Source: Cellvibrio sp. 79 (GTDB lineage Bacteria; Pseudomonadota; Gammaproteobacteria; Pseudomonadales; Cellvibrionaceae). Taken from it: DNA of 64,000 bases. The notes under the pieces were generated by a model. That model did no database searches and was not told the origin of the DNA. It worked only from the letters and a program-made list of their open reading frames with translations. Positions 15,682 to 24,363 of the stretch are shown piece after piece. The stretch lies in assembly GCA_003056245.1 (NCBI GenBank), contig MVDH01000002.1:248001-312000 (forward strand), read 5' to 3'. Position numbers and translations under genes: made by a program. Numbering within the stretch: position 1 is the first letter of the stretch; each line of letters begins with the position of its first letter.

Positions 15682-18390
15682 TTAGAACGAATAGGTCATT
15701 CCCATAAAATAATTTGCGCCGGTATAAGCATCAGTGACCAGGCGTTTAACGTCTTCATCCTGGTATTCCAGTTTTGGCTCGTCAGTAATATTCAAGGCTT
15801 CGAATGTTACTTTTAACTGCTCATTAACTTGGTAACTGGCGGAGAAATCAAACGTGCTGCTCGCATCAATTAAACGTGTTTTGTGAGGATCTGCAGAGTC
15901 GATGCTGTTGTAGTATTCACCGCGATAAGCGTTGGAAATACGCGCCTGGAAAAATTCATTTTCCCAATACAACGTGAAGTTGTAAGAGGTATCCGAGGTT
16001 CCCTGAAAGGGGCGGCCGCTATCCAGCTCTGCATCGACCCAAGTGTAGTTAGTTTGAATACCAAAATTATGTAACCAATCCGGACCCGGTAAAAAACTCA
16101 GTTGTTGTTGGTATTGAACTTCTACACCCTCAATAAGGCCGCCGCCGCCATTGATTTTGCGCGAGACTTCAAAGTCGGCATCTTTGAGTTGCTCGTATTG
16201 TGAACCTAGCAAACTATCGGGTAATCCAACCTGGCTCCAGGGCAAATCTTTTGTTTCCGAGGTGGGAAAGGATTCAATATCTTTGCGGAAAAAAGTAATG
16301 CCCGTTAATGCATCATCCGCAAAATACCATTCAAGACCGAGGTCATAGGAGTCGGCGCGAAAGGGTTCGATAAATGGATTGCCGTAACTAACCTTCGGGT
16401 CCCCGAAAATGGCGACTGAACCACCGGGATTTAAATCAGTCAGGTCAGGGCGAGACATTACCTTGGCTGCTGCTGCACGCAACACTAAATCTTCACTTAA
16501 ATTGTAAGCAAGGTTTAAGGAAGGAAGTGTATCGCTGTAATCATGTTTGACCGTAACCGGCGTCGCAACACTATTTACCGCCGTGACGCCGGTTGATTCC
16601 AAATCAGTACCCGCTTCACGTACACCCAGGTTACCGCGCAGGCGATTGCCAAATAACTCGGTGTCCCAATCTACTTGTGCGTAGTAGCTCAAGCTGTCTT
16701 CTTTAACCTTGCGGGTGTCTCCCGCCCATACGGCGTAATCCCAGCAGCCGGAATTTAACAGCGTATCGCTACGGCCAAAATCGGGAAGGAAAAACGTTTG
16801 TTTGCCGGCGTTAATTACGGCTCCATCATTAGCGGTAACTGCGTAGCCAATTCCACAGGCGGCATTATCAGTCGTGCCGTCTGTCCCATCGGCACCGGTT
16901 GCGCCATCAAATACTTTGTCTGCACGTAAACCGAGAATTTCGTAGCCATAGGATTTTTGTGTTACGCCTGCTTTGATTGTCAGGGCATCAGAAAGATCGT
17001 ATTCAAAATCCAGCCTTGCATTTGATGTATCTGACGTTGCGTCATATAAACGATCGCGATACTCAGAGAGCTCCCAGTTGGCTGGATTGGTTAAGTCAAA
17101 GCTGTATTGAACCAAGGGTGATGACTGATTGGTGAAGTCCCAAATCACGGTATCGCTGCTATCCGTATAAGTGGCATTTTTGCGTGAATCTACATTGCTA
17201 TAGTGTTCATAAATTACGGTGACTTCGCGGTTATCCAGCACCGAATCAGTTGCCCCGGCGAGGAATTTTGCGCGGAATTTATCGCTAAATTCGTGCTTCA
17301 GTTCAAGCGAGTATTGTTTATATTCAGAAGCCCAGTCCGCACGGAAATTTTCGGAGCGAACGTCGGCATTTTCAATTTCTGCAGCAACCATCGTACCGCT
17401 TGCATCAATGGTGTAATCCAGAACGTTCATTTGATTGATACCGGTAGCACCGGTTCTGGATAGTGAGATCGCGCCCAAATAAGGTTCATTGCGCGCTACT
17501 TCGACATCCGCATAGAGACCATCAATGCTCAGCAGTGTTGAGTCGGCAATTTGCCATTGGAAACTGGTTGTTACACCCAGTCGATCTTGTTCATTTACTT
17601 TATCGGCATAACGCGGGATGCGCGGATGCCAGGCGGCCCTTACTTGCGCGAGTTCAGACGCGTTGCAGACAGAGCATAAAAAAGTATCGTCTTCCCAGCG
17701 CACGGTTTCTGCACCAGTGGTCGTTGAGTTTTTTTGCGAGTAAGCCGCGGAAATCAAAAAGCCTAATGTTTTATCTTCATTGGTCACGCTGAGCAGGCCC
17801 GATGTTCTCGGGGTAATGTCTTCAGATTGATCGTTGTAGCCGCCTTGAATATTGCCCACCAGGGTGAATGGATCGTAATCGAATGGTCGACCGGTATGGA
17901 GCGATACAGTGGCGCCGAGCGAACCCTCTTCCAGTTCCGCCGAGGTCGATTTATGGACATCCAGCCGGTTAAACAACTCGGACGCAAAAACATTGAAATC
18001 AAAAGAGCGGTCAGTGCGTACGCCACCGGAACCTGCCGCGAGCGATTGCGCTTGCATTCCATTTACCTGGATGCGTGTATAGGTCGAACCAAGCCCGCGT
18101 ACGGTAATACTTCGACCTTCACCGTCATCGCGATCAATGGCCACACCGGGGATACGTTGCAGGGACTCGGCGAGATTTTGATCTGGAAAGTCGGCGATAT
18201 CTTCCGCCATTACCGAATCTACCAGCGCGGTTGATTCACGTTTTACATTGAGTGCTTTGGCAAGGCTTTGTGCGTAGCTGCCAGTCACAACCACTTCGTC
18301 GATATTGCTATCGCCGCTTTGTGCGTAAACAACATGTGAACCTGCAACGGCTAAGGCTAATACGAGTGGTTTAGGTGAGAATGTCCTCAT
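15682..18390 (-). CDS. TonB-dependent receptor, carbohydrate-type (TIGR01782-like)
   Basis: This is a 902-residue outer-membrane active transporter. A signal peptide (cleavage after VYA, residue 23) is followed by a TonB box, DEVVVTG (31-37). The plug domain shows the signature of the Xanthomonas/Caulobacter-type receptors: NLAESLQRIPGVAIDRD, GEGRSITVRGLG and EGSLGATVSLHTGRP. A large beta-barrel follows and ends in a terminal aromatic (GMTYSF). Receptors of this group often import oligosaccharides, though the ligand is unknown here. Three LacI-type operator-like sites lie upstream, which supports control by a sugar-responsive repressor. No degradative enzyme or regulator gene lies beside it in the window. 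Confidence 0.92.
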   Translation of the reverse strand: MRTFSPKPLVLALAVAGSHVVYAQSGDSNIDEVVVTGSYAQSLAKALNVKRESTALVDSVMAEDIADFPDQNLAESLQRIPGVAIDRDDGEGRSITVRGLGSTYTRIQVNGMQAQSLAAGSGGVRTDRSFDFNVFASELFNRLDVHKSTSAELEEGSLGATVSLHTGRPFDYDPFTLVGNIQGGYNDQSEDITPRTSGLLSVTNEDKTLGFLISAAYSQKNSTTTGAETVRWEDDTFLCSVCNASELAQVRAAWHPRIPRYADKVNEQDRLGVTTSFQWQIADSTLLSIDGLYADVEVARNEPYLGAISLSRTGATGINQMNVLDYTIDASGTMVAAEIENADVRSENFRADWASEYKQYSLELKHEFSDKFRAKFLAGATDSVLDNREVTVIYEHYSNVDSRKNATYTDSSDTVIWDFTNQSSPLVQYSFDLTNPANWELSEYRDRLYDATSDTSNARLDFEYDLSDALTIKAGVTQKSYGYEILGLRADKVFDGATGADGTDGTTDNAACGIGYAVTANDGAVINAGKQTFFLPDFGRSDTLLNSGCWDYAVWAGDTRKVKEDSLSYYAQVDWDTELFGNRLRGNLGVREAGTDLESTGVTAVNSVATPVTVKHDYSDTLPSLNLAYNLSEDLVLRAAAAKVMSRPDLTDLNPGGSVAIFGDPKVSYGNPFIEPFRADSYDLGLEWYFADDALTGITFFRKDIESFPTSETKDLPWSQVGLPDSLLGSQYEQLKDADFEVSRKINGGGGLIEGVEVQYQQQLSFLPGPDWLHNFGIQTNYTWVDAELDSGRPFQGTSDTSYNFTLYWENEFFQARISNAYRGEYYNSIDSADPHKTRLIDASSTFDFSASYQVNEQLKVTFEALNITDEPKLEYQDEDVKRLVTDAYTGANYFMGMTYSF

Positions 18391-18691
18391 GGTGTTTCCC
18401 CGGAATATTTATTCTGATTGGTCAAATTGGGTTTATTTTTAGTTTGACGCGAACCTGCCGATTCTGGGGTTTGTTGGTTTGCCATCAAAAAGCGTCCAAC
18501 ATATTTCTGGTTATGAATTTGCTTTACTGCCATAAAAAAGCCATCCGGAATCCAGATGGCAAAGGGGCGATAGTTATCCTCATAAATGGCGTTTTTTTAT
18601 TATTAATGCCCAGGATAATAAAATTCAATATTTGTAAGATAAATTGAGTTATTTGGTAACATTTATGTTGGTTTTGGCGACTTTATTTGTT

Positions 18692-18705
18692 TGTATACGT
18701 TTTCA
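18692..18705. promoter_or_regulatory. LacI-type operator-like site 1
   Basis: TGTATACGTTTTCA fits the TGNAANCGNTTNCA-type operator of LacI-family regulators, with one mismatch. It lies about 300 bases upstream of the receptor gene that starts at 18390. Site 2 begins exactly 33 bases later, about three helical turns, so both could be bound on one face of the DNA. Confidence 0.5.
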
Positions 18706-18724
18706 TTTATATTAATTATTGTTT

Positions 18725-18738
18725 TGTAAATGGTTTCA
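18725..18738. promoter_or_regulatory. LacI-type operator-like site 2
   Basis: TGTAAATGGTTTCA has the same TGTAA and TTTCA half-sites as the other two sites, but TG replaces the central CG. It lies in the AT-rich gap upstream of the receptor gene starting at 18390. Confidence 0.45.
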
Positions 18739-18885
18739 TTTGTGGTTCGATATAAAAATTTAATTAAAATTAGTTTTTGTCTGTGAGGAATATAAGTCCT
18801 AAAATTTAATTATATTTAGGATATTTTTGTTTTTTAAGGCTGGGGCGTGACAGTCAAGCAATTATAAAGAGCCCAAAAATAAAAA

Positions 18886-18899
18886 TGTAATCGTTTTCA
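18886..18899. promoter_or_regulatory. LacI-type operator-like site 3
   Basis: TGTAATCGTTTTCA is the best of the three matches to the LacI-family operator consensus. It lies about 60 bases before a pair of hairpins that ends in a strong terminator on the plus strand, so it could control either the receptor gene or a short plus-strand transcript. Confidence 0.55.
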
Positions 18900-18960
18900 T
18901 GCTGTTTTTTACTGATTTTGCGCTATTGTCAGGCCCTTTTTTGAGGGATACATTGAACTC

Positions 18961-19020
18961 GGTATTGACCGAATACCATTGCCGATTTTGAGGCGCCCCC
19001 TTATGGAGGCGCCTTTTTTT
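18961..19020 (+). ncRNA. Possible small structured transcript ending in a terminator
   Basis: Two hairpins occur in a row on the plus strand: GGTATT-GACCG-AATACC at 18961-18977, then a GGCGCC-rich stem at 18991-19013 followed by seven T. There is no plus-strand gene upstream that this terminator could serve, because the nearest genes on both sides are on the minus strand. A short RNA starting somewhere in 18900-18960 would explain it. No promoter of high quality is seen, so this is a candidate only. Confidence 0.3.
18990..19020 (+). terminator. Rho-independent terminator, plus strand
   Basis: A GC-rich stem (AGGCGCC at 18991-18997 with GGCGCCT at 19008-19014) is followed by a run of T. The structure is strong, but its upstream transcript is unknown. 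Confidence 0.75.
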
Positions 19021-19056
19021 ATGGGCGAATACGGGTGTTGAACTTTCTGGCTGATA

Positions 19057-19088
19057 ATAAAAAAGGGGCCAGATAGCCCCTTTTTTAT
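19057..19088 (-). terminator. Terminator after the second TonB-receptor gene
   Basis: The symmetrical AAAAAGGGGC-(CAGATA)-GCCCCTTTTTT structure lies 16 bases beyond the receptor stop. In the gene's direction the stem is followed by a T-run, and the flanking A- and T-runs make it work in either direction. Confidence 0.85.
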
Positions 19089-19103
19089 TGTTATAGCAGT
19101 GCC

Positions 19104-21539
19104 TTAGAACTTGATGGTGCCTTGCACGGCCACGCTTCTTGGACGTTCGTAGAAAGCGTAATAACCTGAGCTTGTGCCGCTGGTCAAGGTAGTCGCAACT
19201 GGCAGGCCATTGGCGTATGACACAATTGATTCATCGGTCAGGTTTTTGCCAATCAGCGCCAGTTCCCACTTGTCGTCATTGCCACTAAGTGCAATGCGCG
19301 CGTTGAGCTTGGTGTAGGCTTCTTGTTCAAACTTGGGGTCCAGTGACGGGGTGGTCAGATAGTCATCGCTGTAAATGATGTCGAGTGTACTTACCAGCTT
19401 TAAACCATTATCAAAGTTAATGGTGTAATCAGCCCCGACGTTACCTTGTAATTCAGGGGTAAATTCGCGGCGCTTTCCGGTCGCATCGCAGATCGCATCA
19501 CCTTCAGGATCAGGTTGGCCGAAATAGCACTGCGAGTTTTTAAAGTCGGTGTATTCAAAGTCGATGTAAGCGAAGCCACCACGAACCAAAACGCTATCGG
19601 TCGCGGCCCAACGGCCATCTACTTCCAGGCCTTGAACTACAGCTTCACCGGCGTTAGTGACGTTAAAGCTGAGGCTGCCATCAAATTGACTGGTTTGCAT
19701 GTTCTCAAATTCGGAGCGGAAAATTGCTACGTTAAGCTCGGCACCGCCATCGGCAAATAAAAACTTTCCGCCGACCTCAAAGTTTCTCACCTTTTCTTCT
19801 TCAAACTCCCAGGTTCCTTTAATGTCTGACACCTTTCCGGTAGGGAAGAACGCGTTAGGTGCGATGGTTTGCCCTTGATAAATACCACCTAATTCATTGG
19901 GCGCCGCGTTTGCGCGCACATCAAAACCGCCAGACTTAAAGCCGGTAGTAAAGCTGGCGTAAAGCATGTCGGTGCTATTGATATCCTGCTGGAAGGTAAT
20001 TGATGGCGTTAAAGCTGATTCATCGCGGTCGCCATTGATTGAGTGCGGATCAATTCTGAACTGGCTCCAGATAAAGTTATAGAGATCGGTTGGTGCGCCC
20101 TGAGGCAATGTGACATCGGTATTACTGATGTGATATTGGGTGCGACTACCGTCCTTTTGCTCTGCTGTATAGCGGACACCAAGAACAAGGCGGGATACAT
20201 CGGTAATATTCCAGGTTGCCTGGGCGAAAACGGCAGCAAGGTCAGTGTCTTGCTCAAAATTCCGCTCGGTTGATGCATTGCGCAATAAATTTGCTAACGA
20301 AGCGCCCAGTAATGGAGTAAAGGCCTGTGCAACGAAACTATCGCCCGGAACGCGAATAGAGTCATGGAAGTCCAGCGAACTGTTTTGGAAGAACAGGCCG
20401 CCCAGGTAGCTAACAGTTCTGTCTTCATCTGATGCCAAGCGTAACTCCTGGCTGACCTGGCTGTAATCCTCATCGGAAAGAATGTTGAAGCCTGGTGCGC
20501 CGGTGAAGTCACAATCACACAGTTCCTCATAGTTATAGGCGTTGTAACCGGTAACCGAGGTGAATGTGTGCTCGCCAAAATCCCGCTCGATGGTCAGGGT
20601 GACGTTTTCAGTATCGTTATAGCTGTAATCTCCGTTGGATTGGCGATTCCAATCGTGAGTGGTGTCCAGTAGATAATCCGACTTGGTTAAGGTTGAAAGT
20701 ACGTTTCTATAGGCCACCGGTGTAACTAGCTTGCCAGTTCTATCGTAAACGGGGTTAGGGTTGTAAACCGCATTTACGACTTCAATATTGCGGCCATCGC
20801 TGTCAAACGATCCATCTTCCGCTTTCAGGGTGATATCCCATGCATCAGTAGGCTTCCATTGCAATGTGGCGCGAACTACACGGTTTTTATCGCCAGACTC
20901 ATCGCGTTTGAGAGTGGTGTTCTCTATAAAACCATCAATGCTGCTTTCCAATATCGCCAGGCGGCCGCCCAGTGTGTCGGTGATAGGGCCAGAGAGAATC
21001 AGGCGCACATCTTGCTCTCCGTGGTCTGGCTCATAAAGTGCTGTAAGTTTTGCTTCAAGCTCATCGCCCGGTTTTGCGGTGGTTATGCTTATCGCACCGG
21101 CAGTAGAGTTTTTGCCGAAGAGAATACTCTGCGGTCCGCGAAGTATTTCCACACGCTCAAGATCAAGGAAAGGCGCACGGGATAATTGCGCACGACCATA
21201 GTGAACTCCATCGACAAACTGGGCCGCTGATTGCTCAAACCCCTGGTTAACGCCTGAACTGATGCCGCGAATCGCAATATTGGTACCAATACCGGTTTGA
21301 GTCATGTTGAAGCTGGGGATGTAATCAGCAACACGCTCGATGCTGGTTATCCCTGAACTTTCAAGCTTTTCGCTGGAAAGCGCATTAACAGAAACAGGTA
21401 CATCGCGCAGGTTTTGTACGCGTTTTTGTGCAGTTACCAGAATTTCTTCCAATGCCGGCGAGTCATTTTGTGCAAAAGCGGGGAATGATGGAACCAAGGC
21501 AATAGCTATTGCCAGAAGGTTGTGCGTGCGTACTTTCAC
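19104..21539 (-). CDS. TonB-dependent receptor
   Basis: The outer-membrane receptor has 811 residues from this start. It has a signal peptide ending PAFAQ (cleavage after residue 23) and a TonB box EEILVTA (31-37), followed by QKRVQNLRDVPVSVNALS. The plug motifs NIAIRGISSG, DLERVEILRGPQSILFGKN and STAGAISITTAKP follow, and a beta-barrel closes with GTIKF. This is the pattern of the large receptor group common in sphingomonads and Cellvibrio-like bacteria, with ligand unknown. The frame is open to 21617, but the GTG at 21539 is chosen: AGGAG lies about eight bases upstream and the signal peptide begins there. It has its own terminator, so it is probably monocistronic and independent of the other receptor. 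Confidence 0.9.
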   Translation of the reverse strand: MKVRTHNLLAIAIALVPSFPAFAQNDSPALEEILVTAQKRVQNLRDVPVSVNALSSEKLESSGITSIERVADYIPSFNMTQTGIGTNIAIRGISSGVNQGFEQSAAQFVDGVHYGRAQLSRAPFLDLERVEILRGPQSILFGKNSTAGAISITTAKPGDELEAKLTALYEPDHGEQDVRLILSGPITDTLGGRLAILESSIDGFIENTTLKRDESGDKNRVVRATLQWKPTDAWDITLKAEDGSFDSDGRNIEVVNAVYNPNPVYDRTGKLVTPVAYRNVLSTLTKSDYLLDTTHDWNRQSNGDYSYNDTENVTLTIERDFGEHTFTSVTGYNAYNYEELCDCDFTGAPGFNILSDEDYSQVSQELRLASDEDRTVSYLGGLFFQNSSLDFHDSIRVPGDSFVAQAFTPLLGASLANLLRNASTERNFEQDTDLAAVFAQATWNITDVSRLVLGVRYTAEQKDGSRTQYHISNTDVTLPQGAPTDLYNFIWSQFRIDPHSINGDRDESALTPSITFQQDINSTDMLYASFTTGFKSGGFDVRANAAPNELGGIYQGQTIAPNAFFPTGKVSDIKGTWEFEEEKVRNFEVGGKFLFADGGAELNVAIFRSEFENMQTSQFDGSLSFNVTNAGEAVVQGLEVDGRWAATDSVLVRGGFAYIDFEYTDFKNSQCYFGQPDPEGDAICDATGKRREFTPELQGNVGADYTINFDNGLKLVSTLDIIYSDDYLTTPSLDPKFEQEAYTKLNARIALSGNDDKWELALIGKNLTDESIVSYANGLPVATTLTSGTSSGYYAFYERPRSVAVQGTIKF

Positions 21540-21741
21540 GGGAGGATCTCCTGAAATTTTATTGTGAATGTTGGCGTGAAATTCTATTTTCCTTATAGAG
21601 GGGCAATAAATATTCACTAATTAATAGCTTAAGGCGCAAAAAATACCAGCTAATGACAGGATTTGCTGCAAGCCGGGAATAAGCCTGGTACTTTTGGTGA
21701 CGTAAATCACAAAAAACTGTGGTTTTGTCGTTTGGTTACTC

Positions 21742-21770
21742 TTGCGCTGCCAATTGGCGACGAGTATGGT
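21742..21770 (+). promoter_or_regulatory. Sigma-70 promoter of rnpB
   Basis: TTGCGC (21742-21747) and TATGGT (21765-21770) are separated by 17 bases. The predicted start, seven bases on at about 21777, coincides with the 5' end of the RNase P RNA judged from its P1 stem. Confidence 0.7.
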
Positions 21771-21776
21771 GCCGCT

Positions 21777-22195
<419 letters not shown>

Positions 22196-22453
22196 CTATA
22201 GTGTTTTTGCGCTGTGTATTGTGTTTTCCGCGTTTTATCAAGGTCGATATAGACCGAATCCTTCTATAAATTCTGAATTTTCACTGCAAAATAATTTGAA
22301 ACTTAATGTACTACATTAAGTTTGCGCTCTATTGCTTTGATTTTCTTGTTTAAGTTGATTTTTGTGCTGCATGGTTTGATCGATTTCCCATCCTGTTTCC
22401 CGATTTTCCCCGATTTTTCCCGTGAAATCGTGCGTATTTTCGCGCCGTGTTGC

Positions 22454-22481
22454 TTGACTTTGCGCACCCCCGACTTATAGT
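22454..22481 (+). promoter_or_regulatory. Probable main promoter of the dcw cluster
   Basis: TTGACT (22454-22459) and TATAGT (22476-22481), 16 bases apart, form a strong sigma-70 promoter about 70 bases ahead of mraZ. The predicted start at about 22488 lies immediately before the MraZ boxes, so bound MraZ would block initiation. The rest of 22196-22453 holds no feature I can support. Confidence 0.75.
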
Positions 22482-22489
22482 GAGCGTCG

Positions 22490-22524
22490 TGGGAAAAAGT
22501 GGGTAATTGTGGATTTTTGTGGAA
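22490..22524 (+). promoter_or_regulatory. MraZ operator: four TGG repeats with a 10-bp period
   Basis: TGGGA, TGGGT, TGGAT and TGGAA begin at 22490, 22500, 22510 and 22520, each separated by five bases. In E. coli MraZ represses dcw transcription by binding three TGGGN direct repeats spaced by five bases, so this is almost certainly the autoregulatory site. A fifth TGG (22540) keeps the same phase. Confidence 0.8.
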
Positions 22525-22548
22525 ATTAATCCTCTCAAGTGGTGAAAA

Positions 22549-22989
22549 GTGTTTACAGGTAGTCATTCCATCAGCATGGACCCAAAGGGTCGCATGGCGA
22601 TACCGGCGCGCATTCGCGATTCGCTGGTTGCGTCGAGTGCTGGCCGGATTTGGGTGACTGCCCATATGTATGAGCGCTGTTTACTCGTCTACTCCGAGCC
22701 TGAATGGGAGCCGGTTCTGGCCAAAGTTCAGGCGTTACCTGCGGGCAATGAGCAGGTTCGCAAGATCCAGCGCCGGTTTATGGGCCAGGCGGTCAATCTG
22801 GAATTGGATGCGAACGGCCGTGTTCTTGTGCCGCCCACACTGCGCGAATTTGCGCATCTGGATAAAAAGCTGATGCTGGTTGGTTTGGGCAACAAATTAG
22901 AGCTGTGGGATGAAGACAGCTGGAATGCCCTGATGGACCAATCTGCTGATGGCGAAATGCCAGCCGAATTACAAAATCTTTCTTTCTAG
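22549..22989 (+). CDS. mraZ: MraZ, transcriptional regulator of the dcw cluster
   Basis: The 146-residue protein contains two SpoVT/AbrB-like swapped-hairpin domains, each with the D-x-K/N-G-R motif: [15 protein letters not shown] (about residues 10-24) and [15 protein letters not shown] (about 82-96). MraZ forms a ring-shaped oligomer that binds repeated TGGGN boxes in its own promoter and lowers dcw expression. Four such boxes lie just upstream. The start is GTG at 22549 (product begins [11 protein letters not shown]), matching the usual N-terminus. It is the first gene of the cluster, followed by rsmH after eight bases. Confidence 0.96.
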   Translation: MFTGSHSISMDPKGRMAIPARIRDSLVASSAGRIWVTAHMYERCLLVYSEPEWEPVLAKVQALPAGNEQVRKIQRRFMGQAVNLELDANGRVLVPPTLREFAHLDKKLMLVGLGNKLELWDEDSWNALMDQSADGEMPAELQNLSF

Positions 22990-22997
22990 GTAGTCGC

Positions 22998-23927
22998 GTG
23001 TCTGACTCACAACATATCACCGTGCTCTTGAACGAGGCGGTAGAGGCGCTGGTTACTGATACCTCCGGTTTTTACGTGGATGGCACCTTCGGGCGCGGCG
23101 GCCATAGCGGGTTGATCCTGCAATCCCTATCGAGCGAAGGGCATTTGCTGGGAATCGACAAAGATCTGGCGGCGATTGCAACAGCCAATAGCCGTTTCGG
23201 TGCTGACAGTCGTTTTGCCATTGCACACGGTTCATTCGCGGAGTTGGCCAGCCTTGTGGCAGATCGCGGGCTCAGCGGCAAAGTAAATGGTGTTTTATTG
23301 GATTTGGGGGTGTCGTCCCCGCAACTGGATGAAGCTGAACGCGGATTCAGCTTTATGCAAGACGGTCCGCTGGATATGCGTATGGATCAAACCCGCGGCC
23401 AAAGTGCAGCCGATTGGGTGAATACCGCCAGCGAAGAGGATATTACCTGGGTCTTGAAAGAATACGGTGAGGAGCGTTTCGCCAGGCGCATGGCGCGCGC
23501 GGTGATCGCTGAGCGGCAGAAGCAACCATTCACTCGTACCAAACATCTGGCGGAAGTGATTAAAGAAGCGAATCCGGCGTGGGAAAAAGGCAAGCACCCG
23601 GCAACCCGTGCGTTTCAGGCTATCCGCATCCAGGTGAATAACGAATTGGGAGATCTGGATTCAGTACTGGAGCAGGCGCTGGAAGTGTTGGCGCCCGGTG
23701 GCCGTTTAGTCGTGATCAGTTTTCACTCGCTGGAAGATCGTGTTGTTAAACGTTTTATTCGTCGTCAGGAGCAAGGTGATCCAATACCAAAAGGCCTGCC
23801 GGTACGCGATGACCAATTAAATAAACGTATGCGCTCGCTGGGCAAGGCAATCAAGGCGAGCGATGACGAGGTAAATGCAAATGTGCGTTCTCGCAGCGCG
23901 GTCATGCGTGTTGCGGAGAAATTGTAA
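22998..23927 (+). CDS. rsmH: RsmH (MraW), 16S rRNA (cytosine1402-N4)-methyltransferase
   Basis: This S-adenosylmethionine-dependent enzyme methylates N4 of C1402 in 16S rRNA, the same nucleotide whose ribose is methylated by RsmI, also encoded in this window. The 309-residue protein shows [13 protein letters not shown], the SAM-binding [10 protein letters not shown] motif (about residues 31-40), [14 protein letters not shown] and [15 protein letters not shown] near the C-terminus. The start is GTG at 22998, eight bases after mraZ. The length is normal and all motifs are intact. Confidence 0.96.
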   Translation: MSDSQHITVLLNEAVEALVTDTSGFYVDGTFGRGGHSGLILQSLSSEGHLLGIDKDLAAIATANSRFGADSRFAIAHGSFAELASLVADRGLSGKVNGVLLDLGVSSPQLDEAERGFSFMQDGPLDMRMDQTRGQSAADWVNTASEEDITWVLKEYGEERFARRMARAVIAERQKQPFTRTKHLAEVIKEANPAWEKGKHPATRAFQAIRIQVNNELGDLDSVLEQALEVLAPGGRLVVISFHSLEDRVVKRFIRRQEQGDPIPKGLPVRDDQLNKRMRSLGKAIKASDDEVNANVRSRSAVMRVAEKL

Positions 23928-24003
23928 ATCCCGGTTTTGTTAGGCCCTTGAGAAAAAACCCAAAAAAGATCAACCCGAAAAACTGATAAACCCCAGGGAT
24001 TCC

Positions 24004-24363
24004 ATGAACAGAAGCCATCCATCACAACAAAAACCGCTATCACCTGGAGTGATAGCGGTAATTGCGTTGTTGTGGGTAGCAACTATTGCATCCGCGTTAG
24101 CCGTTGTTGCGATTACCCAGGTGGTACGTCGCGATGTAAACAGCCTTGAAACATTGCGCCGTGAGGCCGCCCAACTGCAAGTCCAATGGGGGCAATATCT
24201 GCTTGAGCAAAGCACCTGGGCTGCTTATAGCCGCGTGGAAAATGCTGCTATTTCCGAACTGAACATGATGGCCCCGACCCCGGAAGATATGGTGATGATT
24301 TCCGGTAACAAAATTGTGGGTGAAAAAGGTAAGGCGATTGCGCCCGGGGCAGGTGGCCAATGA
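24004..24363 (+). CDS. ftsL: FtsL, divisome membrane protein
   Basis: This short (119-residue) bitopic inner-membrane protein has a cytoplasmic N-terminus rich in Pro, Gln and His, one helix at about residues 15-38 (GVIAVIALLWVATIASALAV) and a periplasmic coiled coil (VNSLETLRREAAQLQVQWGQYLLEQ). FtsL forms a trimer with FtsB and FtsQ and passes the activation signal to FtsW-FtsI. Identification rests on size, topology and place between rsmH and ftsI. Its stop overlaps the ATG of ftsI by four bases. Confidence 0.92.
   Translation: MNRSHPSQQKPLSPGVIAVIALLWVATIASALAVVAITQVVRRDVNSLETLRREAAQLQVQWGQYLLEQSTWAAYSRVENAAISELNMMAPTPEDMVMISGNKIVGEKGKAIAPGAGGQ

Noticed and set aside
22303-22665. A 120-codon minus-strand frame across the mraZ promoter
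   Set aside because: It overlaps the promoter, the MraZ boxes and the start of mraZ, and has a Lys/His-biased random composition.
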